64,000 nt of DNA. Source: Carya illinoinensis (Eukaryota > Streptophyta > Magnoliopsida > Fagales > Juglandaceae). A model generated the notes under the pieces. It was not told where the DNA came from. It searched no databases and saw only the letters and a list, made by a program, of their open reading frames with translations. The position numbers and the translations under genes were made by a program. The stretch covers positions 19,268,501 through 19,332,500 of the forward strand of contig NC_056758.1 in the NCBI RefSeq assembly GCF_018687715.1, read 5' to 3'. This document shows, piece by piece, positions 47,166 to 57,759 of this stretch (its first letter is position 1; each line of letters begins with the position of its first letter).

Positions 47166-47579
47166 TTACATGAGTCGTAGCAGTGGCCGAGATACACTAT
47201 AATTTATTGGATTCATAAAAAGTACACTACAAGCTATTATTAAAAAAAAAAACCATGTCAAGATTAATACTTTTAACACTCTCATGTATTTCTTCTCCAA
47301 TGCTTTAAATTTGGATTCTTCGATGCGTAGCCGCTCATGAAGTACCCTCTCGTGCCTCCGTTCAGCTAACTCCAATGTCATCTTATAGCAATTTTTTTGC
47401 TGACTTTGAAGATCAATCCACTCAAAAAAACCACATTGTTTATTCATCTTATAGTTTGGACAATTGAAAAATCTTCTACCAAAAGTATTTGCTTTTCCAG
47501 AAATCCGTAGCTTCGCTTGGCAGCCACAATAGCAAAGTGGTCTCTCCAAACTTGTGCAAGAATGAGAAGCAGAACTCAT
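47166..47579 (-). CDS. GRF zinc-finger protein with C-terminal membrane segment
   Basis: A 137-codon frame with an ATG start. Residues 16-56 form a GRF-type zinc finger: Cys16-Tyr-Cys18, the FGRRFFNC block ending in Cys40, and Cys49 followed by GFFEWID. Residues 60-100 are charged and probably form a coiled coil. Residues about 101-122 (LKVLILTWFFFLIIACSVLFM) are a single membrane segment. Plants have many small proteins of this plan, whose biochemical role is not known to me; GRF fingers bind single-stranded nucleic acid in other proteins. Here the gene lies inside the MULE, converging on the transposase gene, in the place mudrB has in MuDR. Its upstream side contains the telomere-like array, about 145 bases before the start. 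It could be a captured host gene instead of an element gene. Confidence 0.75.
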   Translation of the reverse strand: MSSASHSCTSLERPLCYCGCQAKLRISGKANTFGRRFFNCPNYKMNKQCGFFEWIDLQSQQKNCYKMTLELAERRHERVLHERLRIEESKFKALEKKYMRVLKVLILTWFFFLIIACSVLFMNPINYSVSRPLLRLM

Positions 47580-47723
47580 TTGCTAAAACGGACATAATCA
47601 GATAAGTATATATTAGACAACAATTAAGAGGAATTCTAAGTTAGTAAAAAGAACTAAAAGAACTACATGAACTAAATTTAGTCAAAAGAACTAAAAGAAA
47701 TAAAAGAACTAAAAGAATCACAT

Positions 47724-48045
47724 GGGTTTAGGGTTTAGGGTTTAGGGGTTTGGGGTTTAGGGGTTTGGGGTTTGGGGTTTAGGGGTTTAGGGTTTAGGGC
47801 TTAGGGCTTAGGGGTTTAGGGTTTAGGGCTTAGGGCTTAGGGTTTAGGGTTTTCAGTTTAGGGTTTTTGGTTTAGGGTTTTAGGGTTTAGGGTTTAGGGG
47901 TTTAGGGTTTAGGGGTTTAGGGTTTAGGGTTTGGAGTTTAGGGGTTTAGGGTTTAGGGTTTAGGATTTAGGGGTTTAGGGTTTCGGGTTTGGGGTTTAGG
48001 GGGTTAGGGTTTAGGGTTTAGGGGTTTAGGGTTTAGGGTTTAGGG
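47724..48045 (+). repeat. Interstitial telomere-like array
   Basis: About 322 bases of TTTAGGG-type units, the plant telomere repeat, with many variants (TTTAGGGG, TTTGGGG, CTTAGGG). The G-rich strand is the plus strand. The array ends sharply at TTTAGGGAGGC, next to the 109-bp tandem repeats. It is internal, with gene and transposon sequence on both sides, so it is not a chromosome end. On the minus strand it reads as a series of AAACCCT telo-boxes upstream of the GRF gene. Confidence 0.9.
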
Positions 48046-48050
48046 AGGCA

Positions 48051-48377
48051 TTCTAAGTTGTTGGGCAAGCAAGTGATTCCTAATTATTATACACATTCCA
48101 GTAATTTTGTACTGTAAAGTTGCCTTTGTATATTATTGTACAGATTGATTTCTAAAGCCTTATAAGTTGTCGGGCAAGCAAGTGATTTCTAATTCTTATA
48201 CACATTCCAGTAATTTTGTACTGTAAAGTTGCATTTGTATATTATTGTACAGATTGATTTGTAAAGCCTTCTAAGTTGTCGGGCAAGCAAGTGATTTCTA
48301 ATTCTTATACACATTCCAGTAATTTTGTACTGTAAAGTTGCCTTTGTAGATTATTCTACAGATTGATTTCTAAAGCC
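48051..48377. repeat. Three tandem 109-bp repeats
   Basis: Units begin at 48,051, 48,160 and 48,269, each from TTCTAAGTTGT to CTAAAGCC and sharing GGGCAAGCAAGTGATT. Only a few bases differ between units. The repeats follow the telomere-like array within six bases, which suggests one event brought both in or that they arose together. Confidence 0.9.
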
Positions 48378-48513
48378 CAACCTTCTGCTCTTTAGAACAT
48401 TTTTAGCCTCACCAATTCATATGGTGAAATTCCTCTTAGCTAGTTTATAATGGGATGGTCATATCTAAACCATGCACTGATGGAAATATACACTTCATCA
48501 ATCTACAATTAGA

Positions 48514-48518
48514 TCAAC
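48514..48518. repeat. Target duplication of the Ty3 element, left
   Basis: TCAAC directly precedes the left LTR and is repeated exactly at 57,760-57,764. Five bases is the usual length for Ty3 integrases. Confidence 0.9.
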
Positions 48519-50594
48519 TATGATGCCCCCAAATCCCCATGCCCAAACACGGGAAAATCGAGACGTCCGGATGGTGACAACCCGGGTCACCATCCTAGCG
48601 ACGGGTGTCAGTGTGTGCAAAGGCAACATATGTGCACAAAGAAACACGCAGCGGATAACGAAAGTCATAACTAAGTACCAGAATTTTTTTTAACATAATA
48701 CAAGCTGTTTAAAACGTACATAAGTAAAATATTACAAAAACACAAATACAGTTTTAAACCAAATATAAAGCATAGCATCAGCAACCTGGCAGAGCCGCAT
48801 CCTCGGGCTCAGCCTCCTCCTCTTCATCCTCAAACTCTGCACCAAAAGCTACGGAACCAAAAATGGTACCGCAGGTAAGTAAAACCCAAACACTACCAGA
48901 TAAAAACACATAGAACTCAAACAATATGCATGAAACATGCCCAATGCACAAAGCCCACAAAACACGATTTTTCCACACACGCCAAAAATCCCATTTGGCC
49001 CAAAAACACATCCTTTCCGAAAAACACGCCAAAAGTCACATTTGGCCTTTATCCGACTCAAACTAGAATCCATTTTATCCGTATGCACCATGACCTCCCC
49101 TAGGGGTCATCCGCACACCCTGGCTCCAGTGCCACACCGCAGAGTACCACTACGCATGTGACACCTAACGAGCGATGCCCAGTTCCACGCCTCGCCTGTT
49201 CGTAGCCAAGCATCCTCTAGCCTTCACCAGCGAAGGGCCACGGAGTCGGTGCGTAGAGCGATGCCCGGTTCCGCGCCCGGCGCGTTCGTAGCCAAGCAAC
49301 CCCTAGCCCCCGCTCCCGTCGTCGCCCTGCGACAACCCAGGGGACATCACTCAGTTTATTCTGCTCCCGAGTGACCAGAGGAGCTCCACCGAGATAATAC
49401 CCCATCCTGGCTTGGGGTCGTGATACACACGCACCCGTAAGACCACCTTCGCCAATACACAGGCTTTTCACACTATTTCACAAACACACGTGCATGCACC
49501 ATGCAATGCCATAACAATGCATAATAAAATAATCCAACAACATAAATCAAATAAACAGGCAACTCCGTCCTCCATCTATCGGACCCCCGAACTCCTCGGA
49601 CTCAGTCCGGAATCAACCAACCAGCAGATAAAATTATTGAATGAGCAATATATTTTTAAATCTGAAAATAGGGTTTGGAAAATACTTACAGCGCTATATG
49701 GCAATTTTAGAAAACACGCGGTGTTGCAAACGGCGGAGAAAAAGCAACGTCACAGTGAAAATTCACTGTGGCCGTGGGTTGTGAAAAACCCACTTTTGAA
49801 CGGGGACAAACTAGGGCTTGGGATTGATAGGGAATGGTCTAGGGATGATTGTGAAGCTATTGGAAGTGGTGGTTGGCCGTGGGTGACGGCGAAAACGGCG
49901 GTGGGAGGCCGGATTTCCCAAAAAGGAAAGCTAGCTCGTAGGAGCTGTTCCGGTGGTCGTTGGTGGCCGAAAATAGGTGGGTTAGGATGGCAAGGGACCG
50001 GTGATGAAGTGGTGAAGCAATGGTGTCCGGAGGTGGAGCGACGGCGGCGGATCGGAGCCAAACCCGTGCGGGCTTTGAAGGGCTTTTCCGGCCAAACGGC
50101 TGGCCGGATGGGGGTGGGTTTTGGTGGGAAGGTGCGCCGGAGGGAGGGGAGTCGAACGGTGCTGGCGGTGAGCCACACGGTGGCCGGACGGCAGCGGTTC
50201 GAACGGTTGAAGATTTCCGGCGTGAGGGAGAGAGAAGAGAGAGAGAGACCGGGGGGGTCGAGCGGGAAAGGAGAGAAAAAAGAAAAAGAAAGAAAAAGAA
50301 AAAAAAGAAAGAAGAAAAAGAAAGAAGAAAAAGAGAAAAAGGAAAAAGAAAAGGAAAAAGGAAAAGAGATGTAGGGAAAAAGATGAGGTCTAAACCTCAT
50401 TCTGGAAAACAAAACTAAAACGCTGAAACGAGATTAAAAACCACAAGACAACTAAAAGAAATAAAACACAACATCAATTAAATAATAAAAAAAATAATTT
50501 TAAAACGCAAATAAATTAAAATAAATAACTAATATATTAATTAAAATAAAAACAACCATTTCAGCGAAAATACACTCAAAAGCGGGTCATCACA
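48519..50594 (-). repeat. 3' LTR of the Ty3 element
   Basis: The repeat is 2,076 bases, starting TATGATGCCCCC and ending GGGTCATCACA on the plus strand. It is the copy opposite the gene start and is preceded, in element sense, by the polypurine tract at 50,607-50,595. Its start reads TATG where the other LTR has TGTG, a G-to-A change. A GA-rich tract at 50,270-50,370 lies in the U3 region and gives large but meaningless open frames. The region around 49,171-49,310 contains an internal duplication with 86-base spacing. Confidence 0.93.
48778..49032 (-). other. LTR-resident open frame with acidic tail
   Basis: An 85-codon frame within the 3' LTR: a basic and aromatic first part, a hydrophobic segment with SGSVWVLLTCG, then EFEDEEEEAEPEDAALPGC. 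The first codon is TTG; the first ATG is seven codons in. The other LTR carries the same frame at 55,943-56,197 with only a few changes. Relatives occur at 5,231-5,437 and 10,518-10,739. No function is known to me. Confidence 0.4.
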
Positions 50595-50607
50595 TCCTCC
50601 CCTCCTT
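50595..50607 (-). other. Polypurine tract
   Basis: The plus-strand TCCTCCCCTCCTT reads AAGGAGGGGAGGA on the element strand and abuts the 3' LTR. This is the expected plus-strand primer for reverse transcription. Confidence 0.9.
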
Positions 50608-50713
50608 ATAAACAAATTTCGTCCTCGAAATTTGCAGAGCAACCACCAACTTAAAGCAAGCCACGTGAAAGCACATAAACCAACTGTGACCAAGATTAAG
50701 ATACATACCTTCT

Positions 50714-53700
50714 CTATTCAAACAAATACGGGTACTGCTCCCTCATGTTCGCTGCTCGCTCCCAAGTGAAGTCTTGAACTAACGGATCTCCCCAAGCCAC
50801 TTTAACCAAAGGTATCGTCTTGGACCTCAACTGTTGCTCCTTCCAATCCAAGATCTGCGACGGAACAACTTCATAAGTGAGATCCGGTTGCAACTGAATA
50901 CCCGCTGGGTCGACGAAGCGTGGTTCTTGCTGTCCAAAGCTCTTCTTTAGGGATGATATGTGGAAGACATCATGAACATCCCCAAAATAATCTGGCAAAG
51001 CAACTCTATAGGCGACGGACCCTACTCTCTCCAGAATCTGAAAAGGGCCGACGTACCTCGGATCTAGCTTCCTCTTCTTACCAAAACGCTTAACACCTCT
51101 CATGGGAGAGACTTTAAGGTAAACCCAATCACCAACTTCAAACGACAACTCTCTCCTCCTGGTATCAGCGTAGCTCTTCTGGCAACTCTGAGCTGCCGCC
51201 ATTTTATCTCTGATGATCCGGACTTGGCTTTGCATCTCTTGAATTATTTCGGGTCCAATTATCCTACTCTCCCCAACTTCATCCCAACACAAGGGCGACC
51301 TGCACCTTCTCCCATAAAGAGCTTCATAGGGAGCCATCTGAATGGTCGCATGGAAGCTGTTATTGTATGCAAACTCGATGAGCGGCAAATGATTTTCCCA
51401 ACTCCCTTGGAATTCCAAGACACATGCTCGCAACATGTCTTCCAGGGTCTGAATGGTGCACTCTGAATGGCCGTCTGTCTGCGGGTGATAAGCAGTACTG
51501 AACTTCAACTTAGTACCCAAAGCTGCCTGCAAACTCTTCCAGAACTGCGACGTGAACCTCGGGTCTCGATCCGACACTATACTCTTTGGTATGCCGTGTA
51601 GTCGCACTATCTCTTTGACATACAAACGGGTCAACTTACCCAAAGAGTCGGTGTTATTAACAGGCAGAAAATGAGCACTCTTCGTTAATCGGTCCACAAT
51701 CACCCAAACAGAATTCTTCCCACTAGGCGTTCTCGGCAACCCCACTACAAAGTCCATCGTGATTTCATCCCACTTCCACTCAGGAATAGGGAGGGGTTGG
51801 AGCATACCTGCAGGTCTTTGATGCTCGGCCTTCACCTGATGGCATGTGTGGCATTTCTCAACATATAAGGCAACGTCCTTCTTCATTCCATCCCACCAGT
51901 AATTTTTCTTCAAGTCCCGATACATCTTTGTACTGCCGGGATGAACTGAATAAGGGGCCGCATGAGCTTCCGCCATGATCCGCTCTTTGAATTCAGAGTC
52001 CTTGGGGACCACTCTGCGATCTCGGAACCGAAGTATCCCATCCTTATCCATGCTATAATGTAACGGCCCTCGAGATTTTCTGACTCTTTTCCTGATGTTC
52101 AGCAACTTCGGATCCTTTCTTTGGAGAGTCTTCAATTCTTCAAAATCAGTTACCCGAATGTCAAGAACTGAAGATAAGATCTCTACTTGCTGCGAACTCT
52201 CTATAAGGAGCCTTCTCATCCCACAAAGCAGCGAATCCAATTCTGACGGCTCGGCTTCATCTTCCAAGTGGGACTTCCGGCTCAAAGCATCAGCAACTAT
52301 ATTAGCCTTCCCCGGGTGGTACTTGATCTCACACTGATAGTCACTGATTAGCTCCAGCCATCGCCTCTGCCTCATATTCAGATTTTTCTGAAAAAACAAA
52401 TGCTTCAAGCTCTTGTGATCAGTAAATACCTCGCAAGCTTCCCCATACAAGAAGTGCCGCCAGATTTTGAGGGCAAAAACAATCGCAGCCAATTCTAGAT
52501 CGTGTGTCGGATAATTCTTTTCATGGTCCTTTAGCTGACGAGATGAATAGGCTACAACCCATCCTTCCTGCATAAGGACACAACCCAAACCAAACTTAGA
52601 CGCATCACTGAAGACTACGAATGACTTATGCGGTTCTGGGAGCGCTAACACTGGTGCCGTCGTCAACCTGTTCTTTAATTCCTGGAAGCTTCTCTCACAT
52701 TGCTCTGACCAAACAAATTCTGTATTCTTCCGAGTCAAAGCTGTGAGAGGTCCGGATAGGCGAGCAAAACCCTCTACAAATCTTCGGTAGTACCCGGCCA
52801 GCCCCAAGAAACTCCGAATCTCGCGCACTGTAGTCGGGTGCTGCCATGACAAAATGGCTTCTACCTTACTAGGAGCAACAGCCACTCCGCCCCGGGAAAT
52901 TATGTGCCCAAGAAATTTAACTTCTTCCAACCAGAATTCACACTTGCTGAGCTTGGCGTACAACTGGTGTTCTCTCAATCTCTCAAGTACCAGACTAAGA
53001 TGATACACATGCTCTTCAACATCTCGGGAATAAATCAGAATATCATCAATGAACACTACCACAAAGGAATCCAGATAAGGTCGAAATACTCGATTCATCA
53101 AATCCATGAAAGGTGCAGGGGCATTAGCTAACCCAAACGGCATCACCTTAAATTCATAATGCCCATACCTCGACCTGAAAGCAGTTTTAGGCACATCCTG
53201 GTCTCTGATTCTCAGCTGGTAGTATCCCGACCTCAGATCAATTTTAGAGAACACGGCTGCTCCTTGAAGCTGATCAAATAAATCATCAATCCGCGGGAGA
53301 GGGTATTTATTTTTGATGGTCACCTTATTCAATTCCCGATAATCAATGCACATACGGAGGGTTCCATCTTTCTTTTTAACAAATAAAACTGGTGCACCCC
53401 ACGGCGACGTACTAGGCTGAATAAATCCCTTCTCTACTAGTTCTTGCAACTGAGTCTTCAACTCTTTCAATTTAGCCGGTGCCATGCGATAAGGAGCTTT
53501 ATGCACAGGAGCTGCTCCAGGTTCCAAGTCTATAACAAACTCCATCTCCCGAACAGGGGGTAGTCCGGGCAAGTCATCCACAAACACATCGGGGAATTCT
53601 TCCACAACTGGAATGTCTGCCAAAGACTTCTTCTCAGACGGCGTGGACACCATCTGCACCAAGAATGCATCCGTTCCCCATGCAATCTCTCTTCTTGCCT

Positions 53701-54096
53701 GAATCGCCGATATAATTATCGGCTTTTCTTTTAATTTACTCCCCGCAAATTCCAGACAATCACCATCTGGAAGCTGAAAGCTAATTATCCGACTTCTGCA
53801 ATTAATACTCGCAGAATATCGGTATAGCCAATCCATCCCGAGGATGATATCAAAGCCCAACAACTTGAACACCACCAAATCAGCAACCAAGAACCTTCCC
53901 TCAAAATTTAACGGGCATCCCAAAGCAACCTTGGAACACCACACCATCTCACCATCGGGTAGAGCCACTACCATAGACTTCGGCAATGGTTCCGTGACCA
54001 AATTACACACCCGAGCAAACGTGGAAGATACAAACGACTGTGAAGCACCGGAATCAAACAAAGTACAAGCATAAAACTCATACAAACGGACTCTTC
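50714..54096 (-). CDS. pol: Ty3 Pol: protease, RT, RNase H, integrase, chromodomain
   Basis: The frame is open to 54,169 (1,151 codons), but codons upstream of 54,097 are most likely intron. With residues numbered from 54,169: protease DSGAS at 39-43; RT with MPFGLANAP and FIDD (373-376); RNase H with Asp522, Glu559 and Asp584; integrase zinc finger His736, His743, Cys773, Cys776; integrase core Asp806, Asp867 and Glu903, with the 35-residue spacing. A chromodomain-like end contains PLVKVAWGD and [17 protein letters not shown]. All catalytic residues are present. One oddity: the RT motif reads APAPF where family members usually have APAAF. It belongs to the element at 48,519-57,759 and copies its RNA into DNA in virus-like particles before nuclear integration. 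Confidence 0.93.
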
Positions 54097-54192
54097 CTGA
54101 ACCAAACACATCAACCCATGAAATCCAAAAAGCAAAGAATAAACCACATACACCAAAAATTAAATCCAACTTAAAATTAAATTAATCCATAC
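54097..54192 (-). other. Putative spliceosomal intron between gag and pol
   Basis: On the minus strand the 96 bases begin ACAG/GTATGG and end TTGGTTCAG/GAAG. They are AT-rich with a U-rich 3' half and a possible branch site TTGAT, features of plant introns. The unspliced frame meets TAA after GMD. Removal keeps the frame (96 = 32 codons) and joins VITG to [18 protein letters not shown], with the 11-residue spacing to LFDSG that relatives show. The hydrophobic peptide otherwise encoded ([14 protein letters not shown]) has no counterpart in Ty3 proteins. Confidence 0.7.
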
Positions 54193-55405
54193 CTGTAATT
54201 ACTCCAGCATCATGGGTCGCTGGCGCCTCATCATCCACCTCTCCGGGTGTGACAGCATAAACCCGGGCTTGCACTGCTTGTCTCGGGTTGGTTATTCCAC
54301 AGTGTCTACCTCCACGGCTTCCTTGAACTCTGACGGGGCAATCCTGAGCGATATGTCCCACTTGGCCGCACCGGTAACATTGGGGTCCGCTACTCATCCG
54401 ACACTCGCCCTCATGAGCTCTATTACAAGCTCCACAAATAGGCACCCGTCCTCCCATACGAACACCTGAGGACGTTTGAGGTCAAGTTCTGGTCCGCTGA
54501 ACAAACTTCTGGGGCGAACCCGAGCTGCTTCCTTCACCAGAAAAACTCCGCCTCTTATGCCCTGGAGGGGAGCCCACACTCTGATTATTTTCCCGCTCCA
54601 CAAGGGTGGCCACATCCACTAATTCCTGAAAAGTGGATATCCGATGGCTGACCACCATACGGCGTATGTCATGGCGTAGCCCCTCCTGAAAACGATCTGC
54701 TCGCATCTCCTCAGTGGCGATAAGGTGAGGAGCAAATCGCCCAAGTTCTATGAATCTCCGGGCGTATTGTTCCACTGTTGTGCCCCCTTGGACCAGATTG
54801 GAGAACTCTCATGCCTTTTGCTTTCTTACCAATGCGGGAAAGAAGCGATCATTGAACTCTTTCTTGAAACGCTGCCAGGTCACCGCAGCGAAAGATCCCA
54901 ATTCAGATTCCAGCATCACCCTCTTGGTATCCCACCAATCAGAAGCGATACCTTGCAAGAGATAGCTGGCGTAGAGTACTTGTTGTGCCTCAGTGCATCC
55001 ACACACCTCAAAGGTTCTCTCCAGATCTTTGATCCATTTTCCAGCCTGAAGTGGATCCTCATCTCCAGTGAAGTGTGGAGTCCTATTCGCCAGGAAGCGT
55101 TCATAGGTGCATCCGGCTTGCACCATGCTACTGGACCCTCCTGGATACATCCAAGGTCCTCCCTGATATGGCCAAGGACCTTCTAGTTGTGGCCAAAACC
55201 CTCCTTGTTGTGGACAAGGCCCTCCTGGTGGTGGACAAGGCCCTCCTGGTGGTGGCCAGAGTCCTCCTTGTGGCCAAGGCCCTGCCTGTTGTGGCCTAAT
55301 ATTCTGTTGCATAAACTCCGTCATCTGCCGTATTGCTTCGGCTATGAAGTTATCCCTGGAGGTATTGTCCCGTGGTTTCTGAGTAGATTTCCTTGGTCTC
55401 CCCAT
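54193..55405 (-). pseudogene. gag: Ty3 Gag, interrupted by two nonsense codons
   Basis: Start MGRPRKST at 55,405 is chosen because the sequence upstream is leader with no family similarity. The order is a Pro/Gly-rich segment with repeated GGPWP motifs; the capsid domain with YERFLANRTPHFTGDEDP, then WWDTKRV and FNDRFFP; a second part with YARRFIELGRFAPHLIATEEM; and two zinc-binding motifs, CGACNRAHEGEC and CYRCGQVGHIAQDC, near the end. Stops at 54,809-54,811 and 54,482-54,484 both read TGA where relatives would have CGA (Arg), the result of C-to-T change at CpG. All three open pieces are in one frame with each other and with pol. The protein would form the particle shell. Confidence 0.85.
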
Positions 55406-55668
55406 TTTCCTGCCATAACACCACTCTTGACCCTCCTTTAAGAAAACAAATAAAACCATCATAAAACCAACAAAAACGAAACCAACACTACACAGCAAGA
55501 AACAAAAGAAACCAGCTTGCAAAAACATAACCAAATAAATAAAAAAAACAAGCAAACAAGCTCAAACAAATAAAACAACTGTACTTAACATAATTTTTAA
55601 AACACAACTTTTAAAAACAAAATTCTGGTACTACCTACGGGACATGTGGTTTTACCCAGAGCCAAACC

Positions 55669-55680
55669 GCTCTGATACCA
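55669..55680 (-). other. Primer-binding site (initiator tRNA-Met)
   Basis: On the element strand the sequence is TGGTATCAGAGC, complementary to the 3' end of initiator tRNA-Met, two bases from the end of the 5' LTR. Confidence 0.95.
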
Positions 55681-55682
55681 CC

Positions 55683-57759
55683 TGTGACGCCCCCAAATCC
55701 CCACGCCCCAACACGGGGAAATCGAGACGTCCGGATGGTGACAACCCGGGTCACCATCCTAGCGACGGGTGTCAAGTGTGTGCAAAGGCAACATATGTGC
55801 ACAAAGAAACACGCAGCGGATAACGAAAGTCATAACTAAGTACCAGAATTTTTCTTAACGTAATACAAGCTGTTTAAAACGTACATAAGTAAAATATTAC
55901 AAAAACACAAATACAGTTTTAAACCAAATATAAAGCATAGCATCAGCAACCCGGCAGAGCCGCATCCTCGGGCTCAGCCTCCTCCTCTTCATCCTCAAAC
56001 TCTGCACTAAAAGCTACGGAACCAAAAATGGTACAGCAGGTAAGTAAAACCCAAACACTACCAGATAAAAACACATAGAACTCAAACAATATGCATGAAA
56101 CATGCCTAATGCACAAAGCCCACAAAACACGATTTTTCCACACACGCCAAAAATCCCATTTGGCCCAAAAACACATCCTTTCCGGAAAACACGCCAAAAG
56201 TCACATTTGGCCTTTATCCGACTCAAACCAGAATCCATTTTATCCGTATGTACCATGACCTCCCCTAGGGGTCATCCACACACCCTGGCTCCAGTGCTAC
56301 ACCGCAGAGTACCACTACGCATGTGACACCTAACGAGCGATGCCCAGTTCCACGCCCCGCGTGTTCGTAGCCAAGCATCCTCTAGCCCTCACCAGCGAAG
56401 GGCCACGGAGTCGGTGCGTAGAGCGATGCCCGGTTCCGTGCCCGGCGCGTTTGTAGCCAAGCAACCCCTAGCCCCCGCTCCCGTCGTCGCCCTGCGACAA
56501 CCCAGAGGACATCACTCAGTTTATTCCGCTCCCGAGTGACCAGAGGAGCTCCACCGAGATAATACCCCATCCCGGCTTGGGGTCGTGATACACACGCACC
56601 CGTAAGACCACCTAAGCCAATACACAGGCTTTTCACACTATTTAACAAACACACGTGCATGCACCATGCAATGTCATAACAATGCATAATAAAATAATCC
56701 AACAACATAAATCAAATAAACAGGCAACTCCGTCCTCCATCCATCCGACCCCCGAACTCCTCGAACTCAGTCCGGAATCAACCAACCAGCAGATAAAATT
56801 ATTGAATGAGCAATATATTTTTAAATCTGAAAATAGGGTTTGGAAAATACTTACAGCGCTATATGGCAATTTTAGAAAACACGCGGCGTTGCAAACGGCG
56901 GAGAAAAAGCAACGTCACAGTGAAAATTCAGTGTGGCCGTGGGTTGTGAAAAACTCACTTTTGAACGGGGACAAACTAGGGCTTGAGATTGATAGGGAAT
57001 GGTCTAGGGATGATTGTGAAGCTATTGGAAGTGGTGGTTGGCCGTGGGTGGCGGCGAAAACGGCGGTGGGAGGCCAGATTTCCCAAAAAGGAAAGCTAGC
57101 TCGTAGGAGCTGTTCCGGTGGTCGTTGGTGGCCGAAAATAGGTGGGTTAGGACGGCAAGGGACCGGTGATGAAGTTTTAGAAGAAATGGTGGCCGGAGGT
57201 GGAGCGACGGCGGCGGATCAGAGCCAAACCCGTGCGGGCTTTTAAAGGCTTTTCCGGCCAAACGGCCAGCCGGATGGGGGTGGGTTTTGGTGGGAAGGTG
57301 CGCCGGAGGGAGGGGAGTCGAACGGTGCCGGCGGTGAGCCACACGGTGGCCGGACGGCGGCGGTTCGAACGGTTGAAGATTTCCGGCGTGAGGGAGAGAG
57401 AAGAGAGAGAGAGACCGGGGGGGGTCGAGCGGGAAAGGAGAGAAAATAGAAAAAGAAAGAAAAAGAAAAAAAGAAAGAAGAAAAAGAAAGAAGAAAAAGA
57501 GAAAAAGGAAAAAGAAAAGAAAAAAGGAAAAGAGATGTAGGGAAAAAGATGAGGTCTAAACCTCATTTCGGAAAACAAAACTAAACCGCCGAAACGAGAT
57601 TAAAAACTACAAGACAACTAAAAGAAATAAAACACAATATCAATTAAATAATAAAAAAAAAATTTTAAAACGCAAATAAATTAAAATAAATAACTAATAT
57701 ATTAATTAAAATAAAAACAACCATTTCAGCGAAAATACACTCAAAAGCGGGTCATCACA
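55683..57759 (-). repeat. 5' LTR of the Ty3 element
   Basis: The repeat is 2,077 bases, starting TGTGACGCCCCC and ending GGGTCATCACA on the plus strand. It matches the other LTR over its full length. Transcription of the element should start inside it on the minus strand. A GA-rich tract (57,430-57,535) corresponds to CT-rich sequence upstream of the expected start. Confidence 0.93.
55943..56197 (-). other. LTR-resident open frame with acidic tail, second copy
   Basis: This is the counterpart of the frame at 48,778-49,032 in the other LTR, with the same length and end (EFEDEEEEAEPEDAALPGC). Both copies stem from one LTR at insertion, so their agreement with each other shows little. The match to the older copies at 5,231, about 8,545 and 10,518 is the stronger evidence. 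Confidence 0.4.

Larger units (their letters stand above)
48519..57759 (-). mobile_element. Complete Ty3 chromovirus (Tekay-like), 9.24 kb
   Basis: The element reads on the minus strand from 57,759 to 48,519: 5' LTR, primer-binding site, gag, a short intron, pol (protease, RT, RNase H, integrase, chromodomain), polypurine tract, 3' LTR. It is bounded by TCAAC target duplications. The LTRs are about 97% identical by eye (some 50-60 differences over 2.08 kb, many of them C/T or G/A). The integrase ends in a chromodomain-like region, which places it in the chromoviruses. Gag is broken by two stops, so this copy is probably not able to move alone, although pol is open over 1,151 codons. It is inserted in the MULE. 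Confidence 0.92.

Noticed and set aside
47724..48045. Chromosome end
   Set aside because: Transposon and gene sequence continue for more than 15 kb on both sides, and the units are degenerate, so the array is interstitial.
48051..48377. CRISPR-like array
   Set aside because: The units are directly adjacent 109-bp tandem copies without unique spacers, and this is a plant genome.
49490..50374. 294-codon plus-strand frame in the LTR
   Set aside because: It is antisense to the element and ends in a GA tract. The related frame in the other LTR (56,655-57,245) ends differently because of small changes. No known domain.
54097..54169. Hydrophobic N-terminus of the long pol frame read as a signal peptide or membrane segment
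   Set aside because: These codons fall inside the putative intron and have no counterpart in Ty3 proteins. The frame also lacks an ATG at its beginning.
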